This document shows positions 42,588 through 53,878 of a stretch of DNA of 64,000 bases, one piece after another. This stretch comes from Haloferax sp. Q22 (GTDB lineage Archaea; Halobacteriota; Halobacteria; Halobacteriales; Haloferacaceae). Made by a program: the position numbers and the translations under genes. Each line of letters starts with the position of its first letter. Position 1 is the first letter of the stretch. The notes under the pieces are model-generated. The model was not told where the DNA came from, searched no databases, and worked only from the letters and a program-made list of their open reading frames with translations. The stretch lies in contig NZ_LOEP01000005.1 in assembly GCF_001482285.1 (NCBI RefSeq), positions 124,001 through 188,000 on the forward strand. Direction: 5' to 3'.

Positions 42588-42637
42588 GATACGCGTAGTT
42601 AGTCGAGGGCTGGTAAAACGGGCTCGGCCGCGGGTCG

Positions 42638-42934
42638 TCATCGAAGCCGTCGGGTGCAGTTCCAGCAGAGATCGAAGGTGGTGTCGGCCTCGTTTTCGAC
42701 CCCGCAGTTCGGGCAGATGCGCTCGCCCGTCGGCGTCGTCTGCACGCCGGCCTGCGAGCCGTCGTCGAACGACGCCGCGATTTCGGGGTGGGCGTAGCGG
42801 TCCGTCCGCGCGGAGTCCCGACCGGGCCCCTCGCCACCCGTCGGCTCACCGCCGTTGACGAGGTACCGATAGACCAAGAGCTGGAGCAGGGTCAACCCGA
42901 GGGCGTAGACGACGATCCAACCCCAGACGTCCAT
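42638..42934 (-). CDS. Membrane-anchored zinc-ribbon protein
   Basis: A 98-aa protein with one N-terminal membrane helix (WIVVYALGLTLLQLLVYRYLV), an acidic linker and a C-terminal CPNCG...CWNC zinc ribbon. Start ATG 42934 is preferred to GTG 42937. This architecture is widespread in haloarchaea (DUF7577-like, from memory). The function is unknown. Confidence 0.7.
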   Translation of the reverse strand: MDVWGWIVVYALGLTLLQLLVYRYLVNGGEPTGGEGPGRDSARTDRYAHPEIAASFDDGSQAGVQTTPTGERICPNCGVENEADTTFDLCWNCTRRLR

Positions 42935-43050
42935 CACACATTGACTTACGTTAGCATGCTATATCGGTTCTTCGGTCGAACGGGTCTGCCGACGCTCTCG
43001 GCGGTGGTCGCGGGTGATGCCGGCGCGGCGGGCTCGCGTCGAAAAGGGAG

Positions 43051-43968
43051 TTACTCGCGTCGGTGGGAATCCACCGGTCCGTCGAGGTCGCGGTCGAACT
43101 CGTCGAAGGCCTCGATGTCGTCGGGGAGCTCGTAGGGTATCTCGCGCTCGTCGGCGCGGCGCTCGCCGCCGGCGTCAAGCGGTTCGGCGATCTCCTCGAA
43201 GCCGGGCTTTACTTTCACGCTCTTCGCGGGCGAGCCGACCGCGATGTGGTGCGCGGGCACGTCGCCCTGTACGACCGACCGAGCCCCGACGATGGCGTTC
43301 TCGCCGACCGAGACGCCTGCGTTCACCATCGCGTCGTAGGTGACGCGCGCGTCGTCACCGATGGTCGTGTGGTAGTTCCTGACCTCGGTCTGGTCGACGG
43401 TGTCGTGGGAGTGGCTGTAGATGTGGGCGCTATCGGAGATGGAGACGCGGTCGCCGATAGTGAGTTTCCCGCGGTCGTCGAGGTGTACGTCGTCGTGGAT
43501 AACCGTGTTGTCGCCGACGGAGATGTTGTGGCCGTACGAGAAGGTGACGCCCTTGAAGATGCGGAGGTTGTCGCCGGCCTCCTCGAAGAGGTGGTTGGCG
43601 AGCATCTGTCGGAACCGGAGGGCGAAGGCGACGTTGTCGGCCATCGGGGTCGCGTCGAACTGCCGCCAGAGCCACTGGAGGTGCTTCGAGCGCTTGAACT
43701 TCTCCTCGTCTTTCTCGGCGTAGTACTCGGCTTCGAGCGTCGCGTTGCAGGGGTCGTACCCCTGCAGTCGGACCCGGGTGGCGGGCGAGACGGGCTTGCC
43801 GTTCTGCCAGCGCTCCCACGCCTCGCGGTCGCCGAACAGGTCGATGAGGGTGTCCCGAACGACCGTACAGGTGTCTTCGTCCGAGGCGAGCCGACCGTCG
43901 ACCTCGTCGATGAACGCCTGTAAGCCTTCCTCGGCGTCCTCCGGAAGCGAAACGTGGACCTTCGTCAT
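43051..43968 (-). CDS. Left-handed beta-helix acyltransferase
   Basis: A 305-aa hexapeptide-repeat protein. From about residue 140 the repeats (ISVGDNTVIHDDVHLDDRGKLTIGDRVSISDSAHIYSHSHD split into hexads) form the LbH fold, with the catalytic-type histidine in SHSHDT, as in maltose/galactoside O-acetyltransferases. The N-terminal 130 residues are an extra helical domain not usual for the small acetyltransferases. The acceptor is unknown; it lies back-to-back with the GH68 gene. Confidence 0.8.
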   Translation of the reverse strand: MTKVHVSLPEDAEEGLQAFIDEVDGRLASDEDTCTVVRDTLIDLFGDREAWERWQNGKPVSPATRVRLQGYDPCNATLEAEYYAEKDEEKFKRSKHLQWLWRQFDATPMADNVAFALRFRQMLANHLFEEAGDNLRIFKGVTFSYGHNISVGDNTVIHDDVHLDDRGKLTIGDRVSISDSAHIYSHSHDTVDQTEVRNYHTTIGDDARVTYDAMVNAGVSVGENAIVGARSVVQGDVPAHHIAVGSPAKSVKVKPGFEEIAEPLDAGGERRADEREIPYELPDDIEAFDEFDRDLDGPVDSHRRE

Positions 43969-44196
43969 TGTACCGTCGTAAGCCGTCGAGATTCAAATGG
44001 ATTCGGTTGTGCGAACCCCGCGTCAGGCCTCCTCCGGGCAATACTGGCTGGTTTCGGGCGTCCAATTGGCGTCTGGCGGAGGAGGTTCGACCCGTCCCAG
44101 AGCGGCGAGCAGGTCGGAAACGAACCGAGCGACGTGTCTGTCAGGGAGAATGGAAGAATGGTGAAACCTATCACACCCGGGCGAGTTTACACGGTA

Positions 44197-45507
44197 ATGA
44201 GTGAAAAATTCCGAAACGGTGTTCCGGCGTGGACGCGAGAACACGCCGCCGGTCTCGACCGCGACGAATCGAACGTTGCACCGGTTATCTACCCTCCGGA
44301 CGAGCGACTGGACGAAGACCTGCACATCTGGGACACGTGGTTCCTCCGGAACCGCGACGGCTCCATCGCCGAAATCGACGGCTATCGGGTCATCTTCTCG
44401 CTGACGTCGCCGTCGGACCTCCTCCCCGGAAAGCGCCACGACGTGGCGACGATTCGCTACTTCTACTCCCGAGACGGCGAGGAGTGGACCACCGGGGGCG
44501 TCGTCTTCGACGGCGGCGCGCTTGGCCAGCGGCAGTGGGCCGGGTCGGCGATGTATGACCCTGACGGCGACGGCGGGAGCGCGGAGGGGAGCGAGGCGGG
44601 CGACGTCTATCTCTACTACACCGCCGCGGGCGAGGACGGCGCGGAGGAATTGACGTACACCCAGCGCATCGCGCTGGCGACGGGTGGTACCGTCCACACC
44701 GACGACGACGAGTTCAGCATCGAGGGGTCGTGGGACCATCGGGTCATCCTCACGCCGGACGGCGACTGGTACGAGCGCGAGGACCAATCGCGCGGGATGA
44801 TATACACCTTCCGCGACCCGTGGTTCTTCGAGGACCCCGCGTCGGGCGAGACGTACCTCCTCTTCGAGGCGAACACGCCCGTCCCCGAGGGGGCCGGCGA
44901 GTACGACGACCCCGTCTGGGAGGAGTTCAACGGCAGCGTCGGTATCGCCCACTCGCCGACCGGCGACCCGACCGACTTCGAACTCCGCCCGCCGCTTCTC
45001 GACGCCGTCTGCGTCAATCAAGAACTCGAGCGTCCGCACCTCGTCGTCCGCGACGGGACGTACTACCTGTTCGTCTCCAGCCACGTCCACACATTCGCGC
45101 CCGAGTTGACGGGCTACGACGCGCTCTACGGCTTCGTCGCCGACGACCTCGCGGGCGACTACCAACCGCTGAACGGTCACGGGATGGTGCTCACGAACCC
45201 GAGAGGTGCGCCCTTCCAGGCGTACTCGTGGCTCGTCTACGACCATGGCGACGACCTGCTCGTCTCGTCGTTCTTCAACTACTTCGACTACGACCGGCCG
45301 AGCCTCGACGACGTGGGACTCCTTCCGCCCGAAGAACAGCAGCGCCGCTTCGGCGGCACGCTCGCACCGACCGTCCGCCTCGCACTCGACGGCGACGAGA
45401 CCGACCTCGTCGACACGCTCGGCCACGGACACCTGCCGCTACCACGCGAGGAACTGCCGACGCCGTGGTGGGAGCGAGACGGCGACGCCACTCGCGGCGG
45501 CTACTGA
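44197..45507 (+). CDS. GH68 fructosyltransferase/sucrose hydrolase (levansucrase-like)
   Basis: A 436-aa five-bladed beta-propeller enzyme. Family triad: nucleophile Asp46 in WDTW, Asp207 in RDP as transition-state stabiliser, and Glu278 in ERPH as acid/base. Activity on sucrose, either hydrolysis or fructan synthesis, is expected. There is no signal peptide, so it is predicted to work inside the cell or be exported unconventionally. A start 13 codons upstream (ATG 44158) is possible. It is convergent with the GH32 gene, 13 bases apart. Confidence 0.88.
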   Translation: MSEKFRNGVPAWTREHAAGLDRDESNVAPVIYPPDERLDEDLHIWDTWFLRNRDGSIAEIDGYRVIFSLTSPSDLLPGKRHDVATIRYFYSRDGEEWTTGGVVFDGGALGQRQWAGSAMYDPDGDGGSAEGSEAGDVYLYYTAAGEDGAEELTYTQRIALATGGTVHTDDDEFSIEGSWDHRVILTPDGDWYEREDQSRGMIYTFRDPWFFEDPASGETYLLFEANTPVPEGAGEYDDPVWEEFNGSVGIAHSPTGDPTDFELRPPLLDAVCVNQELERPHLVVRDGTYYLFVSSHVHTFAPELTGYDALYGFVADDLAGDYQPLNGHGMVLTNPRGAPFQAYSWLVYDHGDDLLVSSFFNYFDYDRPSLDDVGLLPPEEQQRRFGGTLAPTVRLALDGDETDLVDTLGHGHLPLPREELPTPWWERDGDATRGGY

Positions 45508-45520
45508 ACGGACGCGGCGG

Positions 45521-47716
<2,196 letters not shown>

Positions 47717-47872
47717 TCACCGTGCATGAATCTGCGGATTCACTCGAGGGCGAGCAAATTCACACAGCGCTTGGAGGGTGACCGCGGGACGCGAGCGCTG
47801 CTCCCATCGGAGATTCCCACGAGACGAAAACAAAACACACCCAATAAGTCGCCCCAATTCGTAGGGCCGGCC

Positions 47873-48946
47873 ATGCACTACCGCGAACTCGGCACCTCCG
47901 GAATCGAAGTCAGCGAGGTCGGCTTCGGTGCGTGGGTCGTCGGGACCGACTGGTGGGGCGACCGCTCGGACGAAGACTCCATCGAGATGCTCCACCACGC
48001 CATCGACCGGGGCATCGACTTCTTCGACACGGGTGACGTGTACGGCCACGGCCACTCCGAGGAGGTCGTCGGCGAGGCGCTCGCCGACTACCGCGACGAG
48101 GTCACCGTCGCCACCAAAATCGGTTACGACTTCTACAACAACCCACAGGCCGGCCACGGCGAACTCCCCAAGGAGATAACCGGCGAGTGGGTCCGCGAGG
48201 CGACCGAAAAGAGCCTCGAACGCCTCGACATGGAGTACGTGGACCTCCTGCAACTCCACAACGCGAACGTCGACGAGGTCACGCCCGACGTGCTCGAAGC
48301 CCTCGACGAACTGAAAGAGGAGGGCCTCATCAAGGCCACCGGCTGGGCGCTCGGCCCCTCCATCGGCTGGCTGGCCGAAGGCGACATGGCCATCGAAGAG
48401 GAGTTCGACGCGCTCCAGATCGTCTGGAACGCCTTCGAGCAGGACGTGGGCAACCATTTCCTCGACACCATCCGCGAAACCGGCTCCTCGACGAGCCTCA
48501 TCGCCCGCGTGCCGCACTCCTCGGGCCTCCTGAACGAGCAGGTCCGCCCCGAGACCGAACTCGGCTCCGGCGACCACCGCGGCTTCCGCCCCGACGAGTG
48601 GTACGAGACGGGCTGGGAGAAGCTCGAAGCGCTCCGCTTCCTCGAGCGCGACGGCGAGCGGACGATGGCGCAGGCGTCCATCGCCTACCTCCTCGGCTAC
48701 GACGAGACCGCGGCCGTCACGCCGACGTTCCGCACGAAAGACGACATCGACGAGTGGGCGAAGGCCTCCGACGTGCCGAAGCTCACCGACGAGGAGCTGA
48801 CCCGCGTCGAGGAACTGTACGCGGACAACTTCGGCATCGACCGCTTCGACGGCATGGACGCGCTCCGCTCGTCGGTCGACGGCGAGGACATCCGCGCGGC
48901 CGGCCTCGACAAGCGCGTCGCGAAGGGCGCGCGCAACGAAGCCTGA
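47873..48946 (+). CDS. Aldo-keto reductase
   Basis: A 357-aa NADPH-dependent oxidoreductase of the AKR superfamily (TIM barrel). Landmarks are FGAWVVG, DFFDTGDVYGHGHSEEVVGEAL with Asp and Tyr, KIGYDFY with Lys, and HNAN for the catalytic His; a cofactor segment lies near the C-terminus. The final helix TRVEELYADNFG is extended. The carbonyl substrate is unknown. Its stop overlaps the next gene start (TGATG). Confidence 0.9.
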   Translation: MHYRELGTSGIEVSEVGFGAWVVGTDWWGDRSDEDSIEMLHHAIDRGIDFFDTGDVYGHGHSEEVVGEALADYRDEVTVATKIGYDFYNNPQAGHGELPKEITGEWVREATEKSLERLDMEYVDLLQLHNANVDEVTPDVLEALDELKEEGLIKATGWALGPSIGWLAEGDMAIEEEFDALQIVWNAFEQDVGNHFLDTIRETGSSTSLIARVPHSSGLLNEQVRPETELGSGDHRGFRPDEWYETGWEKLEALRFLERDGERTMAQASIAYLLGYDETAAVTPTFRTKDDIDEWAKASDVPKLTDEELTRVEELYADNFGIDRFDGMDALRSSVDGEDIRAAGLDKRVAKGARNEA

Positions 48947-49116
48947 TGGGTCGCCTGAAGACTCTCCTCGGCGTCACCGCGGTCGCCCACGTCGCGCTCG
49001 CGTGGCTGGTCAGCCTCGACGCCAAGAAACGCGGCGACGACGCCGGCCGCTGGATCGCGCTGACGCTCCTCACCGGCGTCGTCGGTGCCGCGAAGTACGT
49101 CCGAGACGGGCGCTGA
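48946..49116 (+). CDS. Small membrane protein, tail probably lost to a frameshift
   Basis: A 56-aa protein with two hydrophobic segments (LLGVTAVAHVALAWLVSL and WIALTLLTGVVGAAKYV), coupled to the upstream reductase by a one-base overlap. It ends ...YVRDGR at a TGA. In the +1 frame the coding pattern continues without a stop for 33 codons as an acidic, Asn/Gly-rich tail ending at 49219. Removing one G from GGG at 49108-49110 would join the two. So this is either a broken gene, a sequence error or a coincidence. Confidence 0.6.
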   Translation: MGRLKTLLGVTAVAHVALAWLVSLDAKKRGDDAGRWIALTLLTGVVGAAKYVRDGR

Positions 49117-49180
49117 CGGCAACGACCCCGACGGCGACGACGCCGATAACCCGGGACGAGGCGGCGATGCACCGGGGCGC

Positions 49181-49216
49181 GGTAACGGGAACGGGAACAG
49201 GAACGGAAACGGAAAC
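49181..49216 (+). repeat. Six tandem GGNAAC hexamers
   Basis: Six consecutive units of GG(T/G/A)AAC (one beginning AG). In the shifted frame of the upstream gene they encode an alternating Gly/Asn tail just before a TAA at 49217-49219. Confidence 0.7.
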
Positions 49217-49270
49217 TAACTACCCCCGCTCGGACGCAGTTTTTTGTATTTAGGGAGACACGTTCGACCG

Positions 49271-49735
49271 ATGGTCCTCGAACGAGTCGGTTCGGCACTC
49301 TCCCGCGAGGCCCGCGTCGTCGCTCAGAACCCTCCGCTTTTGGGCGTGGTTACCGGCGTGTGGGTGATGCTCATCGCGCTGATGGCGGGGCTCGAAGTGC
49401 ATCTGGCGGTCGTCTGGTTCCTCGCCGTCGCCCCGTCGACGACGGTGGTGGCCTACGGCGGGCGGCGCGTCCTGCGTCGCTTCCGCGGCGAGTCAGACGG
49501 CGAAGACGAGTGGGCGCGGAGGACGGACCGAGAGGCCTACGACCCGGTCGACGACGAGTCGGCCATCGAGCGCCTGCGAGAGCGCTACGCGGCCGGCGAC
49601 CTCTCGGACGAGGAGTTCGAGCGTCGCCTCGACAAGCTAGTCGAGACAGAGAGCTACGTTGCCGGGTCGCAGTCACGGTCGCAATCGCGGTCACCCTCCG
49701 GAGACGGAAGAGAGCGGGCCTTCGAGCGGAACTGA
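49271..49735 (+). CDS. Membrane protein with SHOCT domain
   Basis: A 154-aa protein with two membrane helices (about residues 23-39 and 45-63), a basic linker and a C-terminal SHOCT motif (AIERLRERYAAGDLSDEEFERRLDKLVE). SHOCT is a short oligomerisation module common in haloarchaeal membrane proteins. The end is Ser/Arg-rich. A TATA-like element lies in the gap upstream. The function is not known. Confidence 0.8.
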   Translation: MVLERVGSALSREARVVAQNPPLLGVVTGVWVMLIALMAGLEVHLAVVWFLAVAPSTTVVAYGGRRVLRRFRGESDGEDEWARRTDREAYDPVDDESAIERLRERYAAGDLSDEEFERRLDKLVETESYVAGSQSRSQSRSPSGDGRERAFERN

Positions 49736-49875
49736 TGGACCTCGGGGCGGCCGGACTCCGGGACGGCTGCGGCGACCGGTGACGGAATCGGAGTTGGAGT
49801 CGGAGCGCGCCTCGCGGGCGAGCCCGCGTGCCGGGACCAAAAGAGACACAACGCTCGACCGAGTCCGGGACGACC

Positions 49876-50124
49876 ATGCGTAGTTCACTCGTCGACCTGC
49901 TTCCGGACCTCCTCGAACTTCTCGTCTTCAGTCTCGGGAGCGCGGTGCTCTCGGTCGCCGGCGCGTACATCGAGCACTTCGCGCTCGTCACCTTCGAACA
50001 GGGCAACGTCGAAATCGCCGCGTGGGCGGTCGTGATGGGCGCGGTGGCGCTGTACTTCGCGTACAACGTCGGCACCGACAAGGTCCGCCCGAAGCTCCGG
50101 GACGTTCGCGCCGCGCTCGCGTAG
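49876..50124 (+). CDS. Small membrane protein
   Basis: An 82-aa protein with two hydrophobic stretches (LLELLVFSLGSAVLSVAGAYI and IAAWAVVMGAVALYFAYNV) and a basic C-terminal end (DKVRPKLRDVRAALA). The ATG lies 140 bases after the SHOCT gene. No known motif; similar proteins are common in haloarchaea. Confidence 0.65.
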   Translation: MRSSLVDLLPDLLELLVFSLGSAVLSVAGAYIEHFALVTFEQGNVEIAAWAVVMGAVALYFAYNVGTDKVRPKLRDVRAALA

Positions 50125-50160
50125 AAAAAGCTGCAGTCTGATTTTGGGCGTTCGACCGCG

Positions 50161-50199
50161 TTACGCCAAGAACACGTGTCGCGGGCGGTCAGCCAGCAC
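50161..50199 (-). pseudogene. Duplicated 3' end of pitA
   Basis: On the minus strand these bases encode VLADRPRHVFLA and then TAA, the same residues that end the intact pitA. The 23 bases at 50168-50190 equal 50315-50337. It has no start and is separated from pitA by about 110 bases of non-coding DNA. A remnant of duplication or of recombination with a second copy. Confidence 0.7.
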
Positions 50200-50209
50200 G
50201 CACACGCCA

Positions 50210-50257
50210 CCTTTTGCTGCGCTCGCGCGGCTCGCTGGCAAAATCTGGACCAAAAGG
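50210..50257. repeat. Inverted repeat between the pitA tail and its remnant
   Basis: TTTTGC (50212-50217) pairs with GCAAAA (50238-50243), and the wider CCTTTT/AAAAGG arms end at 50257. The C/G-rich core resembles the short hairpin repeats that recur between haloarchaeal genes. Confidence 0.5.
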
Positions 50258-50307
50258 CTCGTCACCCCCTCCGGGGTTCCTCGCCCCGCTCCCGGTGGTC
50301 GCGGACG

Positions 50308-51840
50308 TTAGGCTAAGAACACGTGTCGCGGGCGGTCTGCGAGCACGTCGCGACCCCACTGGACCGTGTCACGGAACGCGTCGGAGCGGAAGAACTCCAT
50401 GGCGTCGTCCTGCGAGCGCCACTGGCTGGCGATGAACATGTCGTCTTCGTCCTCGACGTTGACCATCAGGTCCGTGTCGAAGTGGCCGTCCATCTCTTCG
50501 AGGAGACCGCCGACGGTGCCGAACTTCTCGACGAAGTCGCCGCGGTGTTCGGACTTGACGGTGTAGAACATCCCCATCGTGCCGAAGCCGGACTCCTCGC
50601 CGGCGCGCTCAACGATGCCGGGGAGTTCCGAGAGGAATCCCGCGGCGGTCTCGGCGGCCGACGCCGTCTCCCAGATGGAGACGACGGCGACGCGGCCGCG
50701 CTCGTTGGCCTCGTAAACGGCCGTCTTGACGTGCGTCGGGTAGTGGTCGAAGTTGCCGCGGAGGCCCTCGACCTCGTCGAACAGCTCGTCGGCGTCGGCC
50801 TCGGAGTAGAGGACCGTCGCGTACACGTCCTCGCCGTGGGGCGTGCCGGCGTAGATGTTCAGGTCTTCGAGCTGACCGCGGATGTCCTCGTCGCCGGCCT
50901 CGTCGCCGCCGTCGTCACCGTGGTGGTGGCCGCCGTCGTCGCCTTCGCCGTGATGGTGACCGTCGCCACCCTCGCCGTGGTGATGGCCGCCCTCGCCGTG
51001 ATGGTGGCCGCCCTCACCGTGTGCGTGAGCACCGTGGTGGGACTCGTCTTCGAACTCGCTCGTCGGGACGCCGTCGCCCGCGAGGAACGCGCCGAGGTCC
51101 GACGGCGGGAAGCGCCGGCCGACGTAGAACTGGCCGAACTCGCCGTACTTCGAGGAGACCTCGTCGAAGCGCATCTCGTAGACGATGTCCTTGATGTCGG
51201 TCGGGTCGTCGCCGAACAGCGTGACGCCCCACTCGTGGTCGTCGAAGCCGACGGAGGAAGCGATGACCTGCTTGATTTTCCCGGCGTACTTCCGGCCGGT
51301 GTCGCCGTGGGTGGACATCAGGTCGCGGCGCTCGTCGAACGAGAGGTCGTACCAGTTGTGTTTCTCGCCGCGGCGCTTCGACATCGGGTAGAAGGACATG
51401 TAGGTGTCCTCCGGAATGTCGGGCTTGAGTTTGCCCTCGATGTAGCGGAGCAGCCCGGTGTCGATGTCCTCCTCGTTGCCCTCGAAGTAGTCGTCCGAGA
51501 CGTAGCCGGACACCTCGGTGACGGAGACGTAGGAGGTCGGCTGCTCGGTGAAGGCCGCGAGCGCGGTCTGCTCGAACTGCCGTTCGGCGCGGGAGACGTC
51601 GTCGAGCGTCGGCCGGAAGTGGACGACCACGAAGTCCGCCTTGTGGCCGAGCACGGAGAAGACGGCGGACGCGCCCGCCTCGGCGTCCTCGACCGCCTCG
51701 TGGGCGTCAAGGTACGCGACGCCCTCCTCGATTGCGCGGCGGCGCTCGTGTTCGGGCGCGTCACGCCACGCGTCCCAGTCGACGGTTCGGAAGTCGTGCA
51801 GCGCGAACCAGCCCTCGTCGGTCTGTGGGGCCTCTACCAT
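50308..51840 (-). CDS. pitA: PitA, chlorite-dismutase/monooxygenase fusion
   Basis: A 510-aa fusion protein known from haloarchaea. The N-terminal 250 residues are a chlorite-dismutase (HemQ-like) domain, with YMSFYPMSKRRGEKHNWYDL as a typical segment. A histidine-rich linker at about residues 270-320 contains many HHH and GEGGHHH units. The C-terminal 175 residues are an antibiotic-biosynthesis-monooxygenase-like domain (NIYAGTPHGEDVYATVLY). HemQ relatives decarboxylate coproheme. The role of PitA itself is unresolved. Its C-terminus is duplicated just downstream. Confidence 0.93.
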   Translation of the reverse strand: MVEAPQTDEGWFALHDFRTVDWDAWRDAPEHERRRAIEEGVAYLDAHEAVEDAEAGASAVFSVLGHKADFVVVHFRPTLDDVSRAERQFEQTALAAFTEQPTSYVSVTEVSGYVSDDYFEGNEEDIDTGLLRYIEGKLKPDIPEDTYMSFYPMSKRRGEKHNWYDLSFDERRDLMSTHGDTGRKYAGKIKQVIASSVGFDDHEWGVTLFGDDPTDIKDIVYEMRFDEVSSKYGEFGQFYVGRRFPPSDLGAFLAGDGVPTSEFEDESHHGAHAHGEGGHHHGEGGHHHGEGGDGHHHGEGDDGGHHHGDDGGDEAGDEDIRGQLEDLNIYAGTPHGEDVYATVLYSEADADELFDEVEGLRGNFDHYPTHVKTAVYEANERGRVAVVSIWETASAAETAAGFLSELPGIVERAGEESGFGTMGMFYTVKSEHRGDFVEKFGTVGGLLEEMDGHFDTDLMVNVEDEDDMFIASQWRSQDDAMEFFRSDAFRDTVQWGRDVLADRPRHVFLA

Positions 51841-51943
51841 ACGGGGGCCTAGGGAGTCATCCGGTATTGAAGTTGCGAGTCGTTTTCGCGGTTCGAGAAC
51901 CGTCGAAGAGAAGCGAGTCGGTCCCGGCGGGGGGCGACCGTGC

Positions 51944-53731
51944 TCAGCCGAGGAGCGTCGGCCCGAATATCATGAGCACGAGTGACGCGAGCATCGTGAG
52001 CCCGATTGAGGTCGTGATGGTGCGGACGACGGTGTGGGGGTCGTCGACCGGGAGCCGCGAGACCACGGCCTCGGTCGAGGTCCGCAGGATGCGGCCGCCG
52101 TCGAGCGGGTAGCCGGGGATGCAGTTGAAAAGCCCCAGTTGGAGGTTAATCCACGCCGTCCAGAACAGGACGTTGGCGACGATGAAGACGCCGCCGCCGA
52201 GGAAGCCGAGCGGGCCGCCGACCTGGTAGAAGTTGACGACCTGCCCGGTGAAGCCGGGGAAGTTCGGAATCCCGAGGACGACCGACGCGAGGGGCAAGAG
52301 CAGCGACACGTAGACGAGTTGCAGAGGCGACCCGGCGAAGGCGCTGCCGAGGCCGCCACCGTCGCCACCATCACCGCCGAGAAGCGAGAGGTACGTCCCC
52401 GCGGGGTACTCCTGCGTGCCGAAGTCGGTCAGGAGCAGGCCGCTCGTCCCCTGGAAGATGTTGACGCCGAGGAACCCGTTTCCGTCCTGCGGGTTCTCGC
52501 CGAGCGTCACCTGCACCGTCTCGAAGCCGCCGTCGCGGTAGACTTCGACGGCGACGGTCTGGTCGGGGTCAGTCCGGTCGAGCGCCTCCTGCAGTTCCGT
52601 CGAGGAGGTGATTCGCTCGCCGTTGAACGACGAGACGATGAGGGGTTGGGTCGTCCCCGTGGCGTTGTACAGCGGGCCGTCCTCGGCGACGTTCGTGATG
52701 TAGGCACCGACCGGGATGGTGCGCTCCCCGGCGGAAGTGTCGAGGCGGGCGAACCGCGAGTCGCCGACGGCGGACTCGAAGTCGGCGCGCGTCGAGACGG
52801 CGGTCCCGTTGACCGCGGTCACGCGAATCGGGTCGGTCCCGGACTCGACGGTGAGGTTCGCCGGGTTGCCTTCGACGGAGCCGGCGACGACGAGTTCGCG
52901 CGTGACCGAGACGGTCCGTTCGCCGTCGAGTTCGACGGACACCGTCCCCGCGTCGGTCGCGAGGAGCGCGGCGTCGAGTTCCTGCGTCGTGTTGACCGGC
53001 GTGCCCTCGATGGCGGTCACGCGGTCGCCGCCTGAGATACCCGCCACGTCGGCCGGTGAGCCGGCGTACGCGCCGGAGACGGCGACGCCCGGCGCGACGG
53101 TGATAGAGCCGATGACCGGGCCGAAAAGCAGGGCGAACGCGACGAGCGTGACGGCGAAGTTGTTCGTCACGCCGGCCGCGAACATCCGCGACTTGCCGCC
53201 GCGGTCGGCGCGGCGTTGGCTCTCCTCGGAGGGTTCGACGAACGCCCCGATGGGGAGTATCGTCAGGAGGACGATGCCCATCGACTCCACGTCAATTCCC
53301 TCGACGCGGCTGAGGATGCCGTGGCCGCCCTCGTGGACAACGAGGCCGACGAGGAGGCCGAAGAGAATCTCCGGCGCGACCGAAAGCGGGAGGAAGTCGT
53401 TAACGCCGGGGATGACCAGGAAGTTCTGCGGCTGGTTCACCTGCGTCGGGGCGGGCGGGTTCTGGAGGATGACGATCGCCTGGTAGACGAGGAGGACGAA
53501 CGTCCCCGCCATGATGACGAGGGCGATGCCGAGGCCGATGTTGCTCCACGCTCGCCAGAACCGCTTGGGGGCGGCGAGTCTGTCGAGGAGTTCGCGGCCG
53601 CGACGGGTGTGGACCGTCGTGAGGGGACCTTGGACGCGGACGTACTCGGGGAGGATACCGCGAGCACGCAACAGCGCCGCGAGGAGAGAGTAGGCGATGA
53701 AGCCGGCGAGAACCCAAAGCAGCGTGTTCAT
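51944..53731 (-). CDS. Site-2-type intramembrane metalloprotease with PDZ domains
   Basis: A 595-aa integral membrane protease. HEGGH at residues 133-137 supplies zinc ligands and the third ligand lies in NCIPGYPLDGGR near the C-terminus. Two PDZ-like segments (SGGDRVTAIEGTPVN, and FNGERITSSTELQ) occupy the middle. Several membrane helices are visible at both ends. It probably cleaves membrane-anchored regulators. ATG 53731 is preferred over an upstream arginine-rich extension. Confidence 0.88.
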   Translation of the reverse strand: MNTLLWVLAGFIAYSLLAALLRARGILPEYVRVQGPLTTVHTRRGRELLDRLAAPKRFWRAWSNIGLGIALVIMAGTFVLLVYQAIVILQNPPAPTQVNQPQNFLVIPGVNDFLPLSVAPEILFGLLVGLVVHEGGHGILSRVEGIDVESMGIVLLTILPIGAFVEPSEESQRRADRGGKSRMFAAGVTNNFAVTLVAFALLFGPVIGSITVAPGVAVSGAYAGSPADVAGISGGDRVTAIEGTPVNTTQELDAALLATDAGTVSVELDGERTVSVTRELVVAGSVEGNPANLTVESGTDPIRVTAVNGTAVSTRADFESAVGDSRFARLDTSAGERTIPVGAYITNVAEDGPLYNATGTTQPLIVSSFNGERITSSTELQEALDRTDPDQTVAVEVYRDGGFETVQVTLGENPQDGNGFLGVNIFQGTSGLLLTDFGTQEYPAGTYLSLLGGDGGDGGGLGSAFAGSPLQLVYVSLLLPLASVVLGIPNFPGFTGQVVNFYQVGGPLGFLGGGVFIVANVLFWTAWINLQLGLFNCIPGYPLDGGRILRTSTEAVVSRLPVDDPHTVVRTITTSIGLTMLASLVLMIFGPTLLG

Positions 53732-53878
53732 CGCCCGAAGGGAAGCGGCGCGCGCCAAAAGGCGTTCGGGTTACGGTACCACCGTTCGGGTCACGGTACC
53801 GCGTTCGACGGCCGCGGGCGGGCGTTGGCGGCCGCGAACGACGACCGCAACCGAACCCGACCCGCGGGGGAGCGTCGG

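Noticed and set aside
49181-49216. Hexamer array considered as a CRISPR or satellite
   Set aside because: Units are six bases with no spacers; better explained as codons of a Gly/Asn tail. No CRISPR array was seen anywhere in the window.
50323-51852. Long plus-strand frame antisense to pitA
   Set aside because: Mirror of the pitA codons; low-complexity valine/alanine sequence without motifs.
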